Shown here: positions 7,854 to 15,441 of the stretch, piece after piece
Layout of the letters: the number at the start of each line of letters is the position of its first letter
Position numbering within the stretch: the first letter of the stretch is position 1
Source of the DNA: Streptomyces sp. Z26
GTDB taxonomy: Bacteria > Actinomycetota > Actinomycetes > Streptomycetales > Streptomycetaceae
Assembly: GCF_003665095.1 (NCBI RefSeq)
Contig: NZ_RCHV01000002.1
Location: forward strand, 4,450,501-4,514,500
Direction: 5' to 3'
DNA: 64,000 bases
Position numbers and translations under genes: made by a program
Notes under the pieces: model-generated
Told to the model about the DNA's origin: nothing
What the model saw: only the letters and a program-made list of their open reading frames with translations
Databases searched by the model: none

Positions 7854-9035
7854 TCAGTACATGCCGTCCGGCAGCTCCCACGCCACCTGGAGCGGCTGGA
7901 GGTTGGCGACCCCGTCGCAGGGCCAGCCGTCCGGCGTCGCGCACCGCACGGCCTGGTCGCGCTCCAGCACGTTCGGCAGGAACAGGTCGTCGTGCAGCGT
8001 CGTGATCCGCAGCTGCCCCACCTCGCCGAAGTCGACGACGCGGCGCGGGTCCTTCTTGTCGACGACCGCCATCGTCACCTCGGGGTAGTGCGGCACGTAC
8101 GGCAGCAGGTCCTCGTCCGGTCCCGCGCCGAGCCGCGCGGGCAGCCCCACGGCGTTCCCCAGCGCGTTCCCGTACGAGGTGCCGATGACGCCGCCGTCCA
8201 GCGCCGCCACGAACTCCCGGTACATGGACGGCATCACCTGCGTGCCCTCCAGCGCGATGCCGTCCAGCGCGGCCACCAGCTCGGGGCGCTGCCGTACGAG
8301 CACCTGGAGCAGCGCGGGCGTCGTCTCCAGGTAGTGGACGCGGGTGCTCTCCAGCACGTCCGTCATCTGCCGGACCACGTGCCCGACGTAGCGGTTGACC
8401 TCGGCCAGCCGCCCGTCCCGGATCAACTCCCTGATCCAGCGCGGGTCGACGTCCACCGCGTACACCAGCGACGCGTGCAGGCTCGCCGTCCGCCCGGCGC
8501 TCTCGCCCACCGGGTGCGGCCCGCTCGGCATCGCGTGCAGCCAGGTGCGGCCCTCCGCGAACCCGGCGCTCCGCAGCGCGAACCGGCGCCACGCGGCCTG
8601 CTGCGCGAGCATCGCCCCGGTGTGGAACAGGCGGCACGGCGCACCCGTCGTACCCCCCGTCTCGTACACCCGGCCGGACAGCGGGCGCGGTACGTTCCGC
8701 GGCAGCAGGTCGACGGGGTCGGTCTTGCGCAGGGCCTCCAGCGCGAACGGGCCGAACTGCTCCAGCCCGTCGTAGCCGGTGATCTCCAACGGGTCGAAGC
8801 CGAGGGTCGGCAGCCGCTCCAGCCAGAACGGGCTGCCCTGCTCCGGGTCGAAGTGGCGCGCGAGGACCCGGCGGGTCCAGGCGTCGAGGTCCGCGGAGAG
8901 TCCGGGCGCCGCCGCCGGGCCGGGGCCACCCGGGCCGCCGGTGTCTCCCGGGCCGCCGGGAACTGCCGCCGCGTCAGGTGTGCCGGGGGGTGCGGCGGCT
9001 GCGGGTGCGCCGTCCGACGACTCCGTGCTCGACAT
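7854..9035 (-). CDS. PaaK-like adenylate-forming protein 2, C-terminal domain absent
   Basis: A paralogue of the protein at 3117-4196, 393 residues long because of a Pro/Gly/Ala-rich N-terminal tail of about 50 residues. The shared core includes LDAWTRRVLARHFDPEQGSP, the phosphate loop ETGGTTGAPCRLFH, SYGNALGNAVGLP and the end block LFLPNVLERDQAVR...WPCDGVANLQPL. Like its sister it ends just past the hinge, without the catalytic-lysine domain. ATG at 9035 has AAAGGA at a 7-base spacing; an upstream GTG at 9041 is too close to the ribosome site. It is transcribed alone and converges with the acyltransferase-like gene. Two copies may activate two acids or work as a pair (inferred). Confidence 0.73.
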   Translation of the reverse strand: MSSTESSDGAPAAAAPPGTPDAAAVPGGPGDTGGPGGPGPAAAPGLSADLDAWTRRVLARHFDPEQGSPFWLERLPTLGFDPLEITGYDGLEQFGPFALEALRKTDPVDLLPRNVPRPLSGRVYETGGTTGAPCRLFHTGAMLAQQAAWRRFALRSAGFAEGRTWLHAMPSGPHPVGESAGRTASLHASLVYAVDVDPRWIRELIRDGRLAEVNRYVGHVVRQMTDVLESTRVHYLETTPALLQVLVRQRPELVAALDGIALEGTQVMPSMYREFVAALDGGVIGTSYGNALGNAVGLPARLGAGPDEDLLPYVPHYPEVTMAVVDKKDPRRVVDFGEVGQLRITTLHDDLFLPNVLERDQAVRCATPDGWPCDGVANLQPLQVAWELPDGMY

Positions 9036-9625
9036 CGCCACGTCCTTTCACCCCACTCCGCGTACGGCGGCCGCCGTACGTGCCGGTGGGTCGGGTCGGT
9101 CGGAGGGGCAACCGCGCGGTCCGTACGCCCCCGCCGGGGCCGGTCGCGTACGCCTGCGCGGGAGCGGTGTGCCCGCCGACCCGGGACGGCCCGGCGGGGA
9201 CACGCGGGTGCCGGGGTGCCGCCGCCGAGGCGAGCACGGGGGAAGCTCGCCGGCCGCGACGTCTCCTCCGGCCGGGTCCCATCCTTCCGTAGGGCTACTG
9301 GGGAAAACCCCACACCCGCGCGGAAGTTGATCGGCGCCGCCACTTAACCGGACGGCAACACGCTCGTTGTCAGATTCTTCCATTCGAGAGGTTGAGCTGT
9401 GGCCGCCGCTGACTAAGCTGTGCGCAGATGCCCAACAAGTAGGTAGGACGCCGGGGCTACCGGCCGGTCACCTGACGGGGGGTATCGCGCGGCTCAAGTG
9501 ATGCGTGTATCCGCTTGGGGAAGCGCTTGCAATGCGGATCGGCTGCCTCTTCAATGGGCAGCCAGCGAGGGTACGACCCGACCAAGTCGTACACGGCCAT
9601 TCGTTGCCGAAGCGGGGGATTCAGC
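9036..9625. other. Intergenic region with a plus-strand promoter and leader
   Basis: About 590 bases between divergent genes. TTGAGC at 9392-9397 and TAAGCT at 9414-9419 with a 16-base spacer resemble a housekeeping promoter reading right, which would give a leader of roughly 200 nt before the GTG at 9626. ATCCGC (9509-9514) and GCGGAT (9534-9539) can pair in that leader. Base composition drops slightly near 9300-9640. No gene is supported. Confidence 0.4.
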
Positions 9626-10279
9626 GTGCAGAACGGACACACCAACCAAGGCATAATCCACGTCCTTGGCGGTCCGGCGCGTACGCACGCCGGATGGCCG
9701 GGGAGCCGGGGCGTCGAAGCGGGCCAGGCCGGGACGGGTCCGGTCCGCCGTGAGTCACGGGACGTGTCCTCCCTCACACCGCCCACCACCGCCGGGGGCA
9801 AGTGGCTCGGCGCGCGCGTCGAGATCGCCGCCGAAGGGCTGTGGGCGGTGGCCCTCGGGGAGAACATCGAACGGATGGGCGCCTCCGTGGAGACCGCCAT
9901 CCCGCACCTGGGCCTCTCCGAGTCCCGCCTGCTGCACGCCGCCGAGTGGCAGAAGGTGCACACCGCCCGCCGTGCCGACCGCGGCAAGCTCGCCACCCAG
10001 ATGTGGGTGCGCAAGGACGCCGCGCTCCAACTGCTCGGCTACGGGCTGGAGGTGGACCCCGGCTGCATCGACGCCAGCCACTCCGGGGACCGCGGCCGGG
10101 TCCGCCTGGAGCACCCCGACGGCGTCGTCTCCTCCGTGCACGTCACGGACGTACGACTGAGCGACGACCACGTCTGCGCCATAGCGACCTGGCACCGCCC
10201 GGAAGAGGTCCGGTACTGGGGCGACGACCCCGCCCGCGCGGGCCTGGACACGTCGCTGAAGAACTGGGCCGCCGTCTGA
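9626..10279 (+). CDS. Hypothetical protein of unknown function
   Basis: A 217-residue soluble protein that I do not recognise. The first 55 residues are Gly-rich and probably disordered. A compact domain follows from about residue 58, beginning GGKWLGARVEIAAEGLWAVALG. It contains WQKVHTARRADRGKLATQMW, which looks helical and basic, and a beta-rich C-terminus (RVRLEHPDGVVSSVHVTDVRL). The GTG at 9626 is chosen for its GGGGGA ribosome site; a TTG at 9515 would extend the frame but has poor support. It converges with the XRE-TPR regulator, and inverted copies of CCTGACGACC lie between the two stops. No function is proposed. Confidence 0.6.
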   Translation: MQNGHTNQGIIHVLGGPARTHAGWPGSRGVEAGQAGTGPVRRESRDVSSLTPPTTAGGKWLGARVEIAAEGLWAVALGENIERMGASVETAIPHLGLSESRLLHAAEWQKVHTARRADRGKLATQMWVRKDAALQLLGYGLEVDPGCIDASHSGDRGRVRLEHPDGVVSSVHVTDVRLSDDHVCAIATWHRPEEVRYWGDDPARAGLDTSLKNWAAV

Positions 10280-10301
10280 ACGCACCCGGTACCGGTGACG
10301 A

Positions 10302-10370
10302 CCTGACGACCGCGACCGTGGAAACGGTCGGACGCGCGTAGAGATGGAAGACGTTGGTGAGGTCGTCAGG
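10302..10370. terminator. Nested inverted repeats between convergent genes
   Basis: CCTGACGACC (10302-10311) matches GGTCGTCAGG (10361-10370) in reverse, enclosing a second hairpin CGACCGT-ggaa-ACGGTCG (10313-10330). The position between two convergent stops suggests bidirectional termination. Confidence 0.55.
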
Positions 10371-11658
10371 TGCCGCCCGGTCGGGCCGTACGGTTCGCCG
10401 GTCCCAGCGGGGAACTCAGCTGCTCCCAGGCGAGGGCGGCGTAGCGGTACGCCTGCGCCTGCTGGAACAGGCCCGCCGCGCGCACCCGGCAGTCACGCGC
10501 CTCGGCCGCCAGCCCGGACTCCGCGAGGACCAGCCCCGCCGACAGCAGACTGGCACCCAGGCTGTGCGCCCGTACGTCGTCCCGGTCGCGCAGCACGCGC
10601 CGCGCCAGCTCCACCGCCGCCTCCGTACGGCCCTCCGTGTGCGCGCAGACCGCGTCGGCCGCGATCAGCCAGTGCGGCACCTCGGTCATGCTGACGAACC
10701 ACATCATCTGCCGCGCGCGCTCCAACGACTCGCGTGCCGCGGCGGCGTCACCGCGGCTCAGCAGCGTCATGTTCGCGTACAGCACCGTCGTACGGCCCCA
10801 CAGCTCCGGGTCCTCGATCGGCTTCAGCCGGGCGACCGACGCGGCGACGACCTCGATGGCCTCCTCGTAACGGCCCTCCTCGCGCAGGACCAGCGCCTGG
10901 TAGAGCCGGACGGAACCGAGCAGCGGCGAGAACGCCGTCTGCGCGCCGCCCTCCGTCGGGTCGAGGTCCGCGACCCAGCTGACGTTCCCCGTCCAGTAGC
11001 AGCAGCGGACCATCGCCTCCAGCGCCCGCAGCCTGCTCACCCGGCCCGAGGGCGCCGCGAGGTACGCCGCGTGCGCGTGCCGCAGCGCGTCACCGACGCG
11101 GCCGGTGCGCTCCAGCACGTCGGCGGTGGTGATCTGGACGCGCTGCCACAGCTCCGGCTTCTCCGCCGCGTCCAGGTTGCCGAGGAGCGACTCCAGGGAC
11201 TCCAGCGACTCGCTCGTGCGCCCCAGCTCGCGCAGGATCTCCGCCACCGACAGCCGCGACTCCAGCAGCACGTCCTGGTGCTGCGCGGCCGAGTCGTTCT
11301 CCAGCACGGCGGTGAAGTGCTTCAGCGCGCCCTCGGGGTCGCCGTTCTCCCACTGCTTGCGCGCCTGCACGAAGCGGCTGACCAGGTCGACCCGGCGGAC
11401 GTCGAGGCTCAGCGTGGGCCGCGCGGTCTGCGGCTCCGGCTCCTCGACCTCCTCCAGCAGATCCCGTACGGGCACGCCGAGCCGGTGCGACAGCACGCGC
11501 AGGACGTCCTCGCTCGGGACCCGCTTGCCGTGCTCCACGAGGGAGACGTAGCTGGGCGAGATGTCGGCTCCGGCGAGCTCCGTCTGGGAGAGCCCGGTTC
11601 TCAACCGGGCTTGTCTGATGCGGTGTCCTACACCTGGCCGGCGAGTCAAAGCGGTCAT
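10366..11658 (-). CDS. XRE-family regulator with TPR domain
   Basis: A 430-residue regulator. Residues 8-65 are a Cro/C1-type helix-turn-helix (GHRIRQARLRTGLSQTELAG, then ISPSYVSLVEHGKRVPSEDV and LSHRLGV). The remaining 350 residues are helical repeats of the TPR type, with regular blocks such as LLESRLSVAEILRELGRTSE and VRLYQALVLREEGRYEEAIE. Such proteins sense peptides, small molecules or partner proteins through the repeats. ATG at 11658 is unusual because AAGGA abuts it directly; TTG at 11649 or GTG at 11685 are alternatives. A double CACGTG element lies just upstream. It may control the neighbouring unknown gene or the metabolite locus; neither is shown. Confidence 0.82.
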   Translation of the reverse strand: MTALTRRPGVGHRIRQARLRTGLSQTELAGADISPSYVSLVEHGKRVPSEDVLRVLSHRLGVPVRDLLEEVEEPEPQTARPTLSLDVRRVDLVSRFVQARKQWENGDPEGALKHFTAVLENDSAAQHQDVLLESRLSVAEILRELGRTSESLESLESLLGNLDAAEKPELWQRVQITTADVLERTGRVGDALRHAHAAYLAAPSGRVSRLRALEAMVRCCYWTGNVSWVADLDPTEGGAQTAFSPLLGSVRLYQALVLREEGRYEEAIEVVAASVARLKPIEDPELWGRTTVLYANMTLLSRGDAAAARESLERARQMMWFVSMTEVPHWLIAADAVCAHTEGRTEAAVELARRVLRDRDDVRAHSLGASLLSAGLVLAESGLAAEARDCRVRAAGLFQQAQAYRYAALAWEQLSSPLGPANRTARPGGT

Positions 11659-12117
11659 TCCTTCGTGGTGAGGGCGTGCTTTCACGTGTCACGTGCGGAT
11701 TTGACGTCTGGACGCTCCCGATTGTGACACCAGTGTACGGCGCGTATTCGTTCTGTGACTCATAGTTGACTGCAATCGTCGTGCAGCGCGGAAGATCACG
11801 CGCCTGTTGAAGATCCCCCCTTCGGCCAGGTAAACGGATCATGGCAGACACGAGACGGGCGCCGCGAGCGGAAGTGTGCCCTGCAATCGGGGACCCACGG
11901 AAATTGTGGGTAATCGACTAGCGGCTGAGTTTTTTCGTCACGTCCGCGCCGCCCGCCCCCCTGCGCCGCCGGTGCCACCGCCCGCGCGGGAGCGCCGCCA
12001 CCGCCCCGCCGGTCCCGGCCCGTCGGGCCCGCCGCGGGCGGCGATACGCTGCGTGCGGGCCGCCCGGTGCCGGGGGAGCGACGGCGTCGAGGGAGCCGTG
12101 GAGCCGTGGGGAGAAGC
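11659..12117. other. Divergent intergenic region with double CACGTG element
   Basis: CACGTG occurs twice one base apart (11683-11688 and 11690-11695), a likely operator for the XRE-TPR gene. Further right, CCCAC and GTGGG flank a 7-base loop near 11890-11906, and a T6 run sits at 11932-11937, possibly a weak terminator ahead of glpP. The stretch 11700-11940 is clearly less GC-rich than its surroundings, as expected for two divergent promoters. Confidence 0.45.
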
Positions 12118-12684
12118 ATGCGCGAGGAGCTGTCCCGTCTCCTGGAGGACCACCCGGTCGTCGCGACCGTGAAGGACGACGACGACCTGCGGGCCGTGCT
12201 GCGCTCCGACCGCGCGGTGGTCTTCCTCCTCTACGGCACGCTGATGAACCTCCCCGACCTGGTCGCCCGGCTCAAGACGCACGGCAAGACCGTGCTGGTC
12301 AACGTGGACCTGCTGGAGGGTTTCGGCGGCAAGGAGGTCGTCGTCCGCTACGTACGGGAGCGGGCCGGGGCGGACGGCGTGCTCTCCGCCAAGGCGCACC
12401 TGGTGCGGGCCGCCCGTGAGCTGGGGATCTTCGCGGTGCACCGGTTCTTCCTCATCGACTCCCTGTCGTACCGGAAGCTGGCCGGGCAGGTACGGCAGTC
12501 GCGGGCCGACGCGGTGGAGATCCTGCCGGGCTGCATGCCGCGCGTCATCGGCTGGGTCGTCGCGGACATCGACGTGCCGCTCATCGCGGGCGGTCTGGTC
12601 TGCGACCGCGAGGACGTGTTCGCCGCGCTGGGGGCGGGGGCGGCCGCGGTGGCGTCCTCCAACCACGCGGTGTGGGAGATGTGA
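12118..12684 (+). CDS. glpP: GlpP-type glycerol-3-phosphate-responsive antiterminator
   Basis: A 188-residue protein matching the G3P_antiterm family throughout. VVFLLYGTLMNLPDLVARLK, VLVNVDLLEGFGGKEVVVRY, AVHRFFLIDSLSYRK, VEILPGCMPRVIG and VPLIAGGLVCDREDV are the conserved blocks of its TIM-barrel-like fold. In Bacillus GlpP binds the leader RNA of glp transcripts when glycerol-3-phosphate is present and lets polymerase pass a terminator. ATG at 12118 follows GGGGAG. Immediately downstream lies a promoter and a leader with a T-tailed terminator ahead of an SDR/FAD-oxidase/FGGY-kinase operon, which is the obvious target. Streptomyces normally use GylR for glycerol, so the sensed phosphate ester may differ. 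Confidence 0.9.
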   Translation: MREELSRLLEDHPVVATVKDDDDLRAVLRSDRAVVFLLYGTLMNLPDLVARLKTHGKTVLVNVDLLEGFGGKEVVVRYVRERAGADGVLSAKAHLVRAARELGIFAVHRFFLIDSLSYRKLAGQVRQSRADAVEILPGCMPRVIGWVVADIDVPLIAGGLVCDREDVFAALGAGAAAVASSNHAVWEM

Positions 12685-12705
12685 TCCGGTGTGGAATGGG
12701 CGGGC

Positions 12706-12735
12706 TTGACACCCGTTACGGACGCGACCTAGCTT
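12706..12735 (+). promoter_or_regulatory. Promoter of the polyol operon leader
   Basis: TTGACA at 12706-12711 and TAGCTT at 12730-12735, 18 bases apart, match the housekeeping sigma consensus. The inferred start near 12742 would give a leader of about 300 nt containing the attenuator. Confidence 0.65.
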
Positions 12736-12803
12736 GATACGCGCGGTGTCCGTATACGTCACCGCGCCGACAATCGCATATCGGATCCGGATTCGACCGG
12801 AGT

Positions 12804-12861
12804 GGTTACTAGAGACCAGAGAACAGTAACTCCCCGCAGCGGGGGATTACTGTTCTTTTTT
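12804..12861 (+). promoter_or_regulatory. Leader attenuator: antiterminator and T-tailed terminator
   Basis: The terminator stem pairs 12820-12835 with 12841-12856 (16 bp with one C-A mismatch and one G-T wobble) around a GCAGC loop and ends in six T residues (12856-12861). The hexamer GTTACT at 12805-12810 is the exact complement of AGTAAC at 12825-12830 within the left terminator arm, so the two structures exclude each other. The site lies 120 bases after glpP and about 190 before the SDR start. Antitermination by GlpP here is inferred from family function. Confidence 0.8.
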
Positions 12862-13045
12862 GTGCCCGGATATCCAGCCGCCTTCCCGTGGCCCAGGCTG
12901 TGCTCACCGTGTACGCACCCATGACGTCGCTGGTCAAGGCCCTTTACCGGGCCGCTCCGGCACCCGTACGCACCTCCGCTGCGACGCCCGCCTTTCCCTG
13001 ATCTTCCCGGGCACCACCCGGCCGAGCGACGAATGGGCAGCACCG

Positions 13046-13821
13046 ATGGACATCACCGAGTTCTCCACCGGCTTCTTCTCCCTGAAGGGCAGGAACGCGA
13101 TCGTCACGGGCGGCAACTCCGGTCTCGGACAGGCGTTCACCGTGGCACTCGCCAAGGCCGGGGCCGACGTGTACGTGCCGAGCGCCGCGCCCGACGACGG
13201 CACCACCGCGGAGCTGGTCGTGGCGGAGGGGCGCCGGATGGAGTTCGTCGCCTGCGACCTCACCGAGCCCGGCGTACCGCGGCGGATCGTGGACGGCTGC
13301 GTGGAGACGCTCGGCTCGGTGGACATCCTGGTGAACTCGGCCGGGGTCTGCCGGCTGGCGCCCGTGGCGGACTTCGGCCGCGCGGAGTGGGACCCGATGC
13401 TGGACGTGAACCTGACGGCGCCGTTCGAGCTGAGCCGCGAGGCGATGCGGCACATGGTCGCGCGGCGCTCCGGCAAGATCATCAACGTCGCGTCGCTGTT
13501 CTCGTTCCTCGGCGGCCAGTGGTCGCCCGCGTACGCCGCGACGAAGCACGCCGTGACCGGCTTCACCAAGGCGTACTGCGACGAGCTGGCGCAGTACAAC
13601 GTCCAGGTCAACGCCATCGCGCCGGGCTACTTCGCGACCCCGATCACCGCCGCGACCCGCGCGGACCCCGAGGCCGCCCGCCGCGTCCTCGACCACATCC
13701 CCGCGGGCCGCTGGGGGACGCGGCGGACCTGATGGGCACCGTCGTCTTCCTCGCGAGCCGCGCGTCCGACTACGTCAACGGGCACACCCTCCCCGTCGAC
13801 GGCGGCTACCTGGTCCGCTGA
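13046..13821 (+). pseudogene. Short-chain dehydrogenase with a frameshift near its end
   Basis: The first 220 residues are a normal SDR: FSLKGRNAIVTGGNSGLGQA (TGxxxGxG cofactor site), NSAGV, a serine in VASLFSF, and YAATK with the catalytic Tyr and Lys. They resemble gluconate 5-dehydrogenase or 2-deoxygluconate 3-dehydrogenase. After IPAGRWG the frame ends at 13732, but the adjacent frame supplies the expected ending DAADLMGTVVFLASRASDYV...PVDGGYLV to 13821. One base is missing in the G run at 13713-13717, or a -1 slip there would restore it. It could be a mutation, a sequencing error or recoding. It heads the FAD-oxidase/kinase operon and would oxidise a polyol or sugar acid. Confidence 0.8.
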
Positions 13822-13925
13822 CCCGCGTTCGTACGCCCGAGCCCGTACGTCCCAGCCCGTACGCCCGCGTCGTACGCCACCCGCACCCCGCCACCGCACA
13901 CACCGCACCCCGAAGGAAGAACCCC

Positions 13926-15389
13926 ATGGCCAAGTCCCTCTCCCCGCTCGGCCGCGCGGAGATCGTCGCCCGCCTCACGGAGCTGGTCGGCGCCGAGCGC
14001 GTCGTCACCGACGAGCGGCAGCTGCGGGAGGCGAGCGTCGACCGCTTCCGGAAGTACACGGCCGTCCACGGCATCTTCGACGGCCCGTTCCCCGCGGCCA
14101 TCGTGAACGCCGCCTCCACCGAGGACGTCTCCCGCGTGCTGGCGTTCGCGAACGAGAACCGGATCAACGTCGTGCCGCGCACCGGCCGTACCGCCACCGA
14201 GGGCGGCCTGGAGACGGCGGTCGCGGACACCGTCGTCCTCGACGGCTCCGGGCTGGACACGATCGTCTCCATCGACACCGAGAACATGCAGGCCACCGTC
14301 GGCTGCGGGGTCGGCCTCCAGACCCTGGAGGACGCCCTGCGCGCGCGGGGGTTCACCACCGGCCACTCGCCGCAGTCGAAGCCGCTCGCGCAGTACGGCG
14401 GCCTGGTCGCGACCCGTTCCATCGGGCAGCTGTCGACGCTGTACGGCGCCATCGAGGACATGGTCGTCGGCCTGGAGGCGGTCTTCCCGGACGGCACCGT
14501 GTCCCGGATCAAGAACGTGCCCCGCCGCGCCGCCGGTCCGGACATCCGGCACGTCGTCATCGGCAACGAGGGCGCGCTCTGCTACGTCACCGAGGTCACC
14601 GTCCGGATCTTCCGGCACCTGCCGGAGAACAACGAGTTCCACGGTTTCCTCGTCGACGACATGGCGACCGGTATCGCCGTCGTCCGCGAGGTCGTCACCG
14701 GCGGCTTCCGCCCCTCCGTCGTACGCGTCTACTCCCCGGACGACGCCCGCCAGCACTTCGCCCACTTCCACGAGGGCAAGTGCGTCGTCGTGTTCGTCGC
14801 CGAGGGCCCCAAGGGCATCGTCCGCGCCACCAGCGAGGAGATCGAGCGGGTCGTCGCCGGGCACGCGCACGTACGGGTCGACCCGGCGCTGATCGAGGAG
14901 TGGTTCGGGAACCTCAACTGGGGCCCGGACAAGATCGAGGCCGAGAAGCGGGTGATGCGCGAGGAGGCGCACCTCGGCTACACCACGGAGGTCTCCGTCG
15001 ACTGGTCGCGCACGGTCGCGCTGTACGACAGCGTGATGGCGCGCGTACGCGACGAGTTCCCCGCCCACGGCGACCTCACCCTGCTCGGCGCGCACTCCTC
15101 GCACAGCTACCAGACGGGCACGAACCTCTACTTCGTCTACGACTACCGCATCGACTGCGCTCCCCGCGAGGAGATCGAGAAGTACCACAAGCCCCTCAAC
15201 GCGATCATCGTCGAGGAGGCGCTGAAGGCCGGGGGCTCGATGGTCCACCACCACGGCGTCGGCAAGTACCGGGCGCCGTGGGCGGCGGAGGAGCACGGCA
15301 GCGCCTGGCACATCCTCACCACGCTGAAGGCGGCGTTCGACCCGAACGGGATCATGAACGGCGGGACGATCTTCCCGCTCGACTCCTGA
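13926..15389 (+). CDS. FAD-binding oxidase, alkyl-DHAP synthase/GlcD-like
   Basis: A 487-residue flavoprotein of the vanillyl-alcohol-oxidase fold. The PCMH FAD domain spans about residues 50-230 (VPRTGRTATEGGLETAV, then GGLVATRSIGQLSTLYGAIE). The C-terminal substrate domain has GSMVHHHGVGKYR near residue 440. The triple histidine block is typical of alkyldihydroxyacetonephosphate synthases and related oxidases, so the substrate may be a phosphorylated or hydroxylated three- to five-carbon compound. ATG at 13926 follows GAAGGAAGAACCCC. It lies 104 bases after the SDR and 52 before the kinase in one direction, under the GlpP-type leader. The exact reaction is not determinable from sequence. 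Confidence 0.82.
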   Translation: MAKSLSPLGRAEIVARLTELVGAERVVTDERQLREASVDRFRKYTAVHGIFDGPFPAAIVNAASTEDVSRVLAFANENRINVVPRTGRTATEGGLETAVADTVVLDGSGLDTIVSIDTENMQATVGCGVGLQTLEDALRARGFTTGHSPQSKPLAQYGGLVATRSIGQLSTLYGAIEDMVVGLEAVFPDGTVSRIKNVPRRAAGPDIRHVVIGNEGALCYVTEVTVRIFRHLPENNEFHGFLVDDMATGIAVVREVVTGGFRPSVVRVYSPDDARQHFAHFHEGKCVVVFVAEGPKGIVRATSEEIERVVAGHAHVRVDPALIEEWFGNLNWGPDKIEAEKRVMREEAHLGYTTEVSVDWSRTVALYDSVMARVRDEFPAHGDLTLLGAHSSHSYQTGTNLYFVYDYRIDCAPREEIEKYHKPLNAIIVEEALKAGGSMVHHHGVGKYRAPWAAEEHGSAWHILTTLKAAFDPNGIMNGGTIFPLDS

Positions 15390-15441
15390 CCGTGCCACCG
15401 TTCCCGCGTCACCCTTCCCGCACCACCGACCCGGAGTGGGC

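Noticed and set aside
15436-15441. Start of the FGGY kinase at GTG 15436
   Set aside because: The GGAG overlaps this codon; ATG at 15442 has correct spacing.
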